A stretch of DNA of 64,000 nt from assembly GCF_034702125.1 (NCBI RefSeq), contig NC_085865.1, positions 51,184,478-51,248,477 on the forward strand, in the 5' to 3' direction. The translations under genes were made by a program, and so were the position numbers. This document shows, piece after piece, positions 25,501 through 37,300 of the stretch. Origin of the DNA: Engraulis encrasicolus (lineage: Eukaryota > Chordata > Actinopteri > Clupeiformes > Engraulidae). The notes below the pieces were generated by a model. That model was not told the origin of the DNA. It ran no database searches and saw nothing but the letters and a program-made list of their open reading frames with translations. Numbering within the stretch: position 1 is the first letter of the stretch; each line of letters opens with the position of its first letter.

Positions 25501-28500
25501 ATCAACATCAATCAGTAGACCTATTACAAATAATAACTTATTTGAGCTTTTTTCGTGTATGTTAGAGAACAAGCGCAGCTGTCAAAGAACAGTCTGAATG
25601 CATGAATGAAATCCATTATCCTACGGCAAGCCAAACAATACAAATCCGTACGCTAGAGCCGTGACATATGCCATGCTATTGCGCCCTCTGGCGTTGCACA
25701 TAAAATTCCATTTTTAAGTGATTGAGGTGAGGACACATTTCCGCATGGAATGCAGTCAAAGTTGCCGATTTGATATCAGTGCTACATGGTCAACACGAAT
25801 GTCACAGTGTGGACCAGATATCAACACACTACAGTGTTCTATGACCATAGTGAAAGCGCACAGCACATATAACAGTGGGAATTACTTCTCTATGAGAAAT
25901 ACAGTCAATTCATGATTCAACGAATTATCTGAATGTGCCAATGAGACAGTATGTATTATGGACTATACATCAGCACAGTATCATACAATGCATGCAACTC
26001 AAAGTGCTTAACAAATAAGTAAGTAGATGAAAAGAAAAATGAATTAAGGAGTTGAAAGAAGAGCTGGGTAGAGAGCAGAAAGGCATAAGATCCACTAGGG
26101 TTGGGCCCAGGATAAGTGATAGTCACAGTGAATAGGGCGCTCAGTTGTGGCAACAAGGGTGAGGTGGAAAATCCCTTTTCGCTTGATTCACGATTTTTAG
26201 GGGGGGATCACCATGATGGCGGACTGCAATGGCTGTGCAGCGCGACACACCTTGCCATTGCAATGTATTCCAGAATAAATTCAAATGGCACAGTAGGCCT
26301 AATCGTAGCAAGCGCCCTCACGAACGCGGCCACAGTGCGAGGTCATTTGTATAATATTATGTAGTTATAGTTGCTGGAATTACTTCCGGGTCATTACACT
26401 TCCTGGCTTCGGGATCTTGTTTCATTGCCGTATTAAATGACACTATTTTATTGTCTGAGTGACGTTATGGACCTTGTAGCAATACGCCACAATAATGGGG
26501 TATTATTTAATCCATTTCTACTGTATGTAGCAGCGTGATCATAGAGAGGTGTGATACACGCCCCGTTCTTTGCCTACATACAGTAAGCCAGTAAGCGCAC
26601 AGAATCCGTGGAATTACTTCCGGGCCATGTTCTAGTGTTGCCCATACATCAGTATAAAAGTCTTTAATACAGAGCTACAGCAGAGAAAGTAGAATGGATG
26701 GGGAGACTCAATCTATACTCTTACAATATCTTTTTTGTTTGTTTGTTTCCATAACTCCCTCAAGAATGTTAAACCGTGGTAGTTTAAATTGTAGAGTCAT
26801 GGTCCACAATTTAAAATATTCCAATAATTTGTTTGCGTGTTCGTGTGGACTCCTTAAAAAGAAAAAGAAAGAAAAAACTGAATTGAGAAGAAAAACTGAA
26901 TTGACGAACCATTAATAGTATTGCTTACTGTGTTTGCAAGCATATCTTAAAGGTTTATGTATGTATGTTGTGAACTCCATTTGTGGATTATGTATAGTAC
27001 TTTTATTAATCCAGAGAAAAAATAATCGTTGCAATGCATCCACACAATGAGTTCAACAGTTAATTAGTATCAAAACATTCCCAGTTACATGGATTCTGTG
27101 TCTCCACAGGTTGCGCCGGATCTGTATATCACAGATGACCATAATGAAGCGGTTTTCCCTCTCCCCTCTGGGGAGATTCCCACAGCCACCCTCGGCATAG
27201 GCCACTATGAGGTGCAAGGTGAGGACAGGGCGAGCACCACCACACCTGCCCCTACTCCTTCCTTCTCCTTCTCCCCCTCCTCTTCCTCTTCACCTGCCCC
27301 CTTCTCTTTCTCATCCTCTGGCCCAAGGACCCTACCACCACCAAGGGCGGGCCATTTTGGAAGGAGTTTTCAGAGGTAAGCTGACTGAAGCATTTTTTTA
27401 AAGGTTTTCTTTGATGTAATGAAAAAGCATGTAAATGCATACATAACATTACCATTGTCTATGTAGGTCCATCAATGTAGGGGAGCTGTCTGGCAGCAGA
27501 CTGGTGTCGGCGAAAACCTTGGTGGTCAGGTTTATAGAGGGTGAGGCCAATGTGAGTGCCATGACCACCAAGGTCCGCGAGGCCCTGGGCCGGTCCGAGG
27601 AGGAGGGTGTTGTTCTGACTGATAGTCAGGGCAACGCCATCCAGGACACTGAGGGCACAAGAAGTAAGTTATTTATGAGTAATATAATTTACGATAATAT
27701 AATTTTCTTACACATATGTTCTGGTCCCTTACAAAAACCGGTTCTTCCATGATATGTCATGGTCACTAAGTACTCTGAGGGGGTCATCCCTATGTTCCCC
27801 GGGTCCTATGTTCCCCTCTACCGGGGAACTTTGGACCCTTTTATCAAAAAAGCGTTGTATGTTCCCCACTGCTTCCAAGTAGACTGCTGCCACATGGCAA
27901 AGCGCAGGTTGTTGTTGTAACTGTGACAGGTTAGGTTTAGGGATAGTTTTGGCCAGGGCACAAAACATTGCATTATTGACTGGTTAGGTTTAGGGATGGT
28001 TTTGGGAAGGGCACAATTTGAACATTGCATGCGGGAACATAGAACCCTTTTTTAAGAAAAAGTCCCATACAAAGGCAGGGGAAAATAGGACCCGGGGAAC
28101 ATAGATACGCTCCCACTCTGACTCTTCACCATCATCACAAACCATACTAAGAAAAACATGAAAACCACGAATAACCACGGTTAACTGTGGGTTTCGTGAT
28201 TACAAAAAAACCCATGAAAACCATGAATGACTACTTGTGGGCAGCCATGTTGTAATTGTTAGGTGGACGGAAGATCATAGAGTTGCAGTCCCTGCTCCAA
28301 ACACCACCGTCGAACATTTCGGGGAGAAAATCCCCTAATTCCTCCGAATTCGCTGCTTAAATCAGTGGCGATGTCTGTGCATGACATGCCACTGCACCTC
28401 CTACTCCTAATAAAATCCCCATAAATATCAAGAGACATGCTTAATGAAGATAGGCCTATGCTTAATCAATCAAATGATAGGGCGCTCAAGAGACTGGCTA

Positions 28501-31290
28501 CTCAATGATAACTCAGCCGCAATGTCTGCCCCCTCTCAAGTTCAAGTTCATCAAAATGTCTTCCGGGGGAACACAAAGATATAAATGCAAAATCAGTGAT
28601 GGGAAATTGCCCCTGTTTTTATTTCCCCGAATAACCATTGATGAGCACGCAAATGGATTTCAGAAAACGACCCGTTTCTCGTTTCCCGTTTTGAAATCGG
28701 AAATCGGAAATGGAAAATGGGTTCGTTCCTCGTTTCCCATTCTCCGACTCCGAGACGGGAGACGGGAGACGGCTCGTTATCCGTTTTCCGCTTTCTGATT
28801 TCAAAACAGAAATCGAATGGCCACCACGTACACGGACCCGGACCCCTTACGGTCAGTCTCTCTCTCTCATTCTTTCCAGTAGACTAGTGTTTCTCAATGG
28901 GGGCGGTACAGCCCCCCAGAAGGTGTTGGGGAGCTCTAGGGGGGCGTTGAGAAGGATACAGCTGAAAGGGGGTGCAGCTTAGTTGCAATTTGGGTGCATT
29001 AGTCCATTTCATATTTTAATAGTAAGTTTTGTCAGGCGTATGATGAGGTCCAGTAGGCGTTGGATGGCTTGTGGGAGAGGCCAAAGGGGCGTTTTTTCAA
29101 AAAACGTGGAGAACTACTGCAGTAGACTGACCCCAATGTGTGCGCGTGCTCAGCGGTGGTCTGGTTGGATACGTTGTTTTTGCCCCTTAAAAAGCTACAC
29201 ATCATGTCGCTCTTGTCTAGGTCTGTTCTGTTGAGTGAGCAAAATTGATTTACAAACACACATGTGCACTGCTTAGCGCTTATTTTGCTTTTTATTATTC
29301 AACATACTGTAACTCAAATCCGAGTAGGTTTTTTTTACTGTGAGTGTGATGTTTCATTACTTTGAAATGTTTTTGAACACTCAGGTGGAAGAGTTGGACC
29401 ATCTAAATATCATTCACGTCACAGGCACAAAGGGAAAGGTGAGCCCTGTTTGTGGATCCGTTGGTCTGTCTTTCTGGTTCATAGTTTGGAGATATCAAAG
29501 AAAACTTGCACGATGGCACAGTAGCTGGTTATGAGCTAATGACTGAAGCCCTTTTGGCTGACTGTCCCAACTTTCTTTTCTCCACATCAGGGATCCACTT
29601 GTGCTTTCACTGAGAAGATTCTTCGCAGCTACGGCTTCCGCACTGGATTTTACAGGTAGCGTTCACCTGACTTTAGTGGTGGAAACCAACGTATGGGAGT
29701 CCATCTATTGCTGCTTGTTGACTTGCTGCAGAAACTAGCCAGCGAGTAGGCCTACATGCCTCACTCACACTGGCTCATGTTGGGGGGTGGAAATATTCAG
29801 ATTCAGATTCAGACTACTTTATTATTCCCATCAGTGGGCAATTAAGTTTCCTGTCCCAGTTTCCATCAATCAACAATAAATAGTATACATATAGAAATAC
29901 AGGACCTAAAGAAAATAAAAAATAAATAAGAAGATAATCACATGTAGGCTTATCTAAACAAACACGTACAGTCAAACACCCTGTCCTGTCAGTAATGATC
30001 AGCGCCCAGTAAATCACATTGTCAGTAGTGTACTATATCCCTACAACCTTATTTAATAATCTAATGATTGTAGGGATGAAGGATCCAGCATAGACCCCTT
30101 TAGAGTTTGTAAACAGATATGACGCAATTTGGCTGCGTGCGCATCCTTGCTCCAGAATCGACCAAGCACCGTTCACTTGTAGGCTACAGAAACTCAACAG
30201 ATGTTTGCTCCGAAATAAGATAACGGATGGTCACGCTTACTTCAGATATGCAGTGGGCACGGCAGACACAGGCATTCCTGACAATGTCATCAGTCCAGTC
30301 AGTAGTTAAATGTCTTACAACAAACATCTCCTATGCTTCTGGAACAGCCTCTTCCCCCTCTGACAGAATAATAGCGCCTCCCAGAGGGCATTAATGAGAA
30401 TTCACCACCTAAAACATGATCAGGCTGACTGAAATACTTTTAGCTTTTTGGACTGCCTGTTTGTGAAACAGAGCACTCAGACTATTTAGTTGTGTTCCAA
30501 TAATCTTTGATGAAGTGCTAACAATTCTGCTGAGACTGTTCTTGTCTTTAACTGATAGGCTATTGAACCTACATGATAAAGATAAAGTTTAAAGACTCTT
30601 AATAAAAGACTGACCAAAGTTACGTACAATGGTTTTAGAGACACTGAAAGAGCAGATGAATTCTCTGTTGTCCCTTTTTTGACAAGTCTCGGATTTTACA
30701 TGAAACATGAAACAGAGTTTACATGAATATGGCTTGGGGTGTGTGAGTGTGAGATAATTTCGTTGTGCTCTGGGGGAGAGGCATGTTTCGTTGTGCTCTG
30801 GGGGAAAGGCAAAGTTTCGTCAAAAAGACAAGTTAAGACAAGTGGGCAACATTACGTGACAAGAAGTCAGGTTTAGTTTCGGCCTGTCTGTGAGTAGCCT
30901 GTGGGCAGTAAGTCTGTCGCTCTTAACCCATTGATGCCTGATGTTGCGTTGCGCACCATTGGCCCTAGCGACTGGAGCTGCATTCCGCAACATTGAGGCT
31001 CATAAGATTTGAGACAATTTTATTAAAAATCTCTGTTTGTTTGAGATGAATGAACACATCCTAATGAAAGATGAGGGTCTTAGCGTTTAAATGCAACTTT
31101 GTGCATATTTTTATGTGCTTCAGAAGCTGAGAAATGTAGGTTTTTATAAGCTGAGGGCAGCTTTTCTTAAAAAGGGCTCAGGCATTCAGCACCCTTTCTT
31201 GCAGGTGCCTTAGGCGTTAATCTGACAGGGCAAAACGACAGTCTTCTTAAATGTTTCTCATAGGACCCTTTTTAAACAGTCAAGGACAGA

Positions 31291-31373
<83 letters not shown>

Positions 31374-34300
31374 GTTCAAATAAATGTTTGATAGTTTTAT
31401 CTGTATTTTACCTGTACCTTATAGCACTGTTCATTTTGAAACTTACGTTTGTTTATGGCTGTTCATGCTTCCTTAACATATCGACCTAATTAGCAAATGT
31501 CGTTGTAGTACTTTTTGGGAATGGGTATAATGAGCCTATTTGATCTGGATTAATCTAGATTAATTTCATAATTACAGTGAGATTAAATTGAGATCAGCAA
31601 CAGTGTACAGTTTCTTTCATTCTTTTTTTGACTTAATTTGATCTGGTGTACTGTATCGTTACAGAATGTGCATTGGTGCTTCATACCACTATATTTTAAA
31701 ATTTCAGTTCACCTCATCTAGTACAAGTGAGGGAGAGGATCCGGATCAATGGTCAACCTGTCAGCAAGGACCTCTTCACAAAGTACTTCTGGCAGGTCTA
31801 CGGCCGCCTGGACGAGACAAAGGTGCGTGTCTCTCCCTGGGTAACTCTGCTCTGTGGAGGAGGCTGTCATGGACACAATCGTTCTACAGCTGATGGGGAA
31901 ATAGCATGGAAAAAACGCACAACACATTATCTCTCTCTTAATCAAGTACTGGAGTAGGGCCAATATCACTTCAACCGAGCCATGTGTTAAGAAAGGTAGT
32001 TAGTGCAATTAGTTTAGACATCACACTTGGGCTACATACCCACACCACATGGGGGCACCGCCTGACCTCTGGGCCATAAGGGTTCGGGATCAGTTGTCAC
32101 GAGAAGAGCCTCCTGGGATGAGATTTACCTCAGAGATAATAGTCTTGCTGAGGAGCCTGCTGAGGAGTTTAAAGACTGGCCAGGTGCTTGTGAACTGTCT
32201 CATGCCGTGTGTGGAGTGTATGATCTGGGAGTAACAATCTCTGATTAAAATGTTATTGTTTTGCTTGTTGTAACTATTTTACATGAACATACCGTCTACA
32301 TAGGCCTATAGGTAGCCTATAGGTAGCCTATACAATGCAGCATGTTATTAAATTTTATTCAAGAAAAAAAAATGAGCAGCCGCATTTCATGATAAATTCC
32401 ACATTTTGTAATAATTTACTACAAGCTGAGAAAAATGGTGTTACAAATGCGTTCAAGAAATATGTTACGAAATGCGGAAATTATTACAAAATGCGGAAAT
32501 TGTCACCGCATTGTGTAATCATTTATTTATGTTTGCGGTGTTACTACATAATGCGTCGTTACTAGGGTTTAATATTTTTCCCGAAAATGGCATGAATCAA
32601 ATCCCGGGATAGGACGACCCATTTCCCGGGAATCCCGGGAAATCCCGGGTTTTTTTTTTTTTTCCTCCTCCCATTTTTTGATCTAGTCATGTAGGGGCTA
32701 TAATTCAACTGTTCCTCCCACACTGGCATTTGTATCAAGTTGTTAGTGTGTATCATTATTGGGAGAAAAGAATTAAGATTAAGCACTACTATCCACCAAC
32801 ACAACAATAATAATGAAGTGTAAGATGATAGCTTGTGCGCAGCATGCAGCGCTTATCAATGACGGGCGGATTGTTGGTGACGGTGATACCAAGTCGCCTG
32901 CCCGTCCCCCAATTCCGCCCGCCTACTTATAGCCTATATAGGCCTACTAGTTAATGGGAGCGTACCTATGTTCCCACGCCCCATTGGTCCCACAACCCAT
33001 TGGTCCCACAGCCCATTGGTCCCACGTCACTAAGACTTTTTTTCATTATTTAGGCCCATTGGTCCCACAGCCCATTGGTCCCACAGTCTATTGTTCCCAC
33101 AGCCCATTGGTCCCACATTGCTTTTTTATTTTAATTTTTAGGCCCATTGGTCCCACGGGACTCACTAGTTCGACGCCCTTTCGGTACTTACCGCTTACGT
33201 CATACGACCCTAAACCTAACCCTAACCCTAACCTTAACCCTAAACCTAACACTAACCTTAAATCGCTTGTTTGAAATGTTTGATTACCATGTGAAGTACA
33301 GAGAGGGCGTCAAACTAGTGGGTCCCTTGGTCCCACAGCCCATTGAACTGTTTGTGATGTGGGACCAATGGACTGTGGGACCAACGGACCTAAAATTAAA
33401 TTAAAAAATCTTAGTGATGTGGGACCAATGGGCTGTGGGACCAATGGGCTGTGGGACCATTGGGCCTAATTTTGAAAAAACGCAAAAGTCTTAGCAATGT
33501 GGGACCAATGGGCTGTGGGACCAATGGGCCGTGGGAACATTGGGCTGACCCCCTAGTGAATTATGTGTCCACTGTTTAGGTCAGGAATGGATATCGACAT
33601 GATACGGAGTTTGTATGCTTAATATTTGAAACGGTGATGACATTTAAAACCGAGTCAAACGGCCATAAACAGCATTGCAATGAAGGGTGTCGTAACGGCA
33701 GATGGAACTTTAATTTCACGACGACATTCTGGCTATAAACTCGCCCTGGCCGCTTCCCTGTTTCACTTTAGGACCAAAAGTAGCCTATTCAACCGTTTCC
33801 ACAGTTCCTGCATCGGTAAAGCCAGGACTGCACGTGTGAACCAAATCAACACAACAGCATGAAGGAATAATAAACGGAAATACAGACGTGACCTGAAATC
33901 AAGCGGGCGGAATTGGAGCCTTTCGCCAGAGGGACTCACTAGTTTGACGCCGTGTCGCCCGAGAGGGCTGTTCTTGCGCCTAAACTCGCCAGAGAGAAGC
34001 TAGATTTTGGACATGCTGGACGTTATCGCCAAATTACGATAGAAAGGACAACCAATGTTAGCTAATATTGCTCATTACCTCATCTACACAGTTGCCGCTA
34101 TCCAAAAATATACGAGAGCATAATTAAATAGTATTTGAAAGAGTGATATTATCACGTTTTCAGTGAAGTGATCATGAAGTGGGCGGAATTTGGCGACCTT
34201 ACTATTAGGCTATAATTCGCTCACACAAAGTGCATTTCGCACTGTCATTGTCCAATTTCAGAAAATGCCTCCAGGCAAAACTGGCAGCAGAACCAGACAT

Positions 34301-37300
34301 TGCTGAAAAGGTCCTGTAGCCTACTGCTGCTGCTTAAGTGAGCCTGAAGTGTTACCAAAGATTCCCTATTCTAAACCGTCTCTGGTGTTACCGCTGCTAG
34401 CACTGTTGCTTACTGTTGCTAGGACAACAAATAGACACGCACTTAATTTTTTTTCCCGGTTTCCCGTCATGGCTTTCCCGGGAAACGGGAAATTGTTTTG
34501 ATCAGATTTCCCGGGTATCCCGGGTCCCGGGATTAAACCCTAGTCGTTACTAACCGTTTCCGGAAAACATGTGTCTTTCGTTCGGCCAGTGCCAAGCAGT
34601 AGGCCTAAGCAGTGCTCCAGACACTTGATGCAACATACTTGTTGCACACATAGCGTTAGGTGTTACAAAGCGGCCTCTAACTTCTTAATACAAGCCTTAA
34701 CTTGCTGGTAGGTGGTTAGTTGCGTTCCCACCAGTCCAACTGAAAAACCTTGAGGCAAGTCGAGTCTTGCTAGTTGCTAGAGTTGTCTATCTATACTGAG
34801 AGTGAAAGAATGACGGCAGCTGCAGCCTTGTGACAACCTGTTCTCCTCAGTATCTGTGCTGTGTTAAAGCCAGGTTATGCCTGGCCTGCGCAGTGTCTTT
34901 GCCTCACGGTGCGCGTGCCACCAGCCTCATTGGCTAGCTAATCCAGAGATTCTTTTTTAGGAAGGGGAGATAGGACAGAATCGTTAGGTGTCCATAGAAA
35001 TCAACGGTGAAGATTCGTAACGCAAATATGGCGACTACCCGCACATCTCCCGCCTTTCTGGTAACAAGAGCCAATGTCCCTGCTGAGCTGCGTTGCCAGT
35101 GATCCAATCATCTGGCTGCATCGGCGCAGAGAAGCATGTCGCTGCGGCCTGTAGCCAGTTGGACCTAGGTCTAAGGGGGTGGAGCTACCACTGGTCCAAG
35201 TTGGCCACTATTGATTGCGTCACACGTACACACGCTTGCTTGCTGCAGCTATTGATTGCGTCACACGTACATACGCTTGGGGCAGCAAAGTTATTTATCT
35301 TTGCTAAAGGTTTACAAATTACCTTTACCTTTGTAGCTTTTTATTCAGCACGTCTCTCGTCACTTCATTACGTTCCACGAGCCAGAAACAGTTATTTAAG
35401 CTTGTCAGATATATATAAAAATTACCTCTGCGTTTTCACAAACTACCTTTGTAGCTTTTTATTCAGCACGTCTTTAGTCACTTCATTACGTTCCGCGAGC
35501 CGGAAACAAAGTTATTTAAGTTTGTCAGATGTATATAAAATTTACCTTTGCGTTGTGCCGTCTTACTTATTTCATTTGTTTGAGTGATTCTTTGTATTAC
35601 AATCACCTTGTAAGTTTATGAAATGTTTCAAACTTATATCTTACCTCCTGGATATGTTATCAATATAGGCTACAGATCATTAAATCAATATGTCAATTTC
35701 TTGTCAATGTCTCGTCATTCTGTCCTGCAGCCTTAAATGTAGCGATGGTAGAATATTTCCTGCATTAGATATCGCATACTTTCGCAATTGCTTTGTCGTA
35801 TGTCAATGGTGGACAAATGAAAATATAACAGGCCTATGTGAAATGTTTTCAGGTCGACAAAAGCAAATGGCTTGCTTCACATAATTTATTACATTTTAAT
35901 CTTACGTGCGCAATAAAAAGGCACAAAGGTCATTTTATACATCCCGCTAAGTAAGACGGCACAACGCAAAGGTACATTTTATATACATCTGACAAACTTA
36001 AATAACTTTGTTTCCGGCTCGCGGAACGTAATGAAGTGACTAAAGACGTGCTGAATAAAAAGCTACAAAGGTAGTTTGTGAAAACGCAGAGGTAATTTTT
36101 ATATATATCTGACAAGCTTAAATAACTGTTTCTGGCTCGCGGAACGTAATGAAGTGACGAGAGACGTGCTGAATAAAAAATCAATAGTGGCCAACTTGGA
36201 CCAGTGGTAGCTCCACCCCCTTAGACCTAGGTCCAACTAGCTACAGGCCGCAGCGACATGTACTTGTCGGCGCACGCGAAATTATGCACATGCTCAGTTG
36301 TGAAAAGCCGTTGCTCTCGTGCCGTTATGGAACTACTGCGCCTGCGCTCTGTCAAAAAAAATGTGAGAAAAGTGGCTTAAAAAGCTTTATTTTGACTCGT
36401 ATGACACAACCAAGTAGTCTAGATTGATCAGTTTTTCACGGTCGTTTCAACCATATGGTTTTCACAACCGCTGGGTTCCCCTCCGTCCTATACTCAGTTT
36501 CCCCATTCATTTTTCCCATTGACTCTGGTCTACTTAATCGCGAAATAGCACTCCGAAGGCGTCACCAAGATGGCCGCCATATGTCCCCTCTCAATCTAAA
36601 CTCTCTCTGGCTAATCGCATTTGGCGCGCTAAATGGGGCACCTAAGTCACGCCCTCTACTTCCTGGTTCATGGGGCAGAGGGAGTCAAAATATAACTAGA
36701 CTGCCTGTGCAGTCGCCTTCGACTGCTTAAGGTATATCCCCGAAACGCGACGCTTCCAGTCTCCCATCATTCCTACCACTCCCGTCCACCATTTCGTAAA
36801 CGTATATGATACATACAGACGTGACATGACGTGCATAGGCTTAAAACCAAACGACTATTGTGAAAATGAAGCAGAAAATGGGGCAAATGGTAATACTGTT
36901 TTAATGGTTCAGTGGATATACCACATTAGGTACAGTGTAATAACCAGTGTAACAATATTTAATACAATGTAATACCAGTGTAACTCCGTCATTGTTTTAC
37001 TTACATCATGTGTTTGTGTGTAAGTGGTATTACATGGTATTGCATATTGTTACACTGGTATTACACTATATTACATGGTATTGCATACTGTTACACTCGT
37101 TATTACACTGTACCTGATATTGCATATTGTTACACTGGTATTACACTAGTATTACATGGTATTAAATATTGTTACATTGGCTATTACACTGTACCTAATA
37201 TGGTAGATTCACTGAAATGGTGAACCATTAAAATAAGGTGTTACCGGGCAAATCAATCCACCCAGAAGTTATGGGCCAAATGAAATTCCGCCATTTTGAA

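Larger units (their letters stand above)
12892..28844 (+). mobile_element. Element A: 15.95-kb inverted-repeat transposon in FPGS
   Basis: Terminal inverted repeats of about 310 bp (12892-13198 and 28538-28844), roughly 88% alike by eye, bounded by the 6-bp duplication CCTTAC. The ends read GGTCCGTGTA inward; the right end has an extra GGTCCG. Subterminal DNA is full of short variants of CGGGAAACGAG. Without nested element B it would be about 4.7 kb. It carries three exons of a spliced + strand gene (13303-13392, 27110-27375, 27467-27663). No transposase motif was recognised. Six-bp duplications occur in Polinton/Maverick and Dada elements, but no Polinton genes (polymerase B, integrase, capsid) are seen and the ends are not 5'-AG. 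The superfamily is open. Confidence 0.8.

Noticed and set aside
13303..27663. Naming the gene in element A as a HECT E3 ligase
   Set aside because: No HECT domain is visible, and the N-terminal likeness is a recollection that cannot be tested here.
12892..28844. Element A as a Polinton/Maverick
   Set aside because: Size, long TIRs and the 6-bp duplication fit, but the ends are not 5'-AG and no polymerase B, integrase, protease or capsid gene is visible.
33200..33265. Telomere or chromosome end from CCCTAA repeats
   Set aside because: The repeats are few, degenerate and inside a transposable element with target duplications, and the FPGS gene continues on both sides.
35093..36184. Paired frames with YLSLSDIYKNYLCV on opposite strands
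   Set aside because: They mirror each other because the element is an inverted repeat; there is no independent protein signal.
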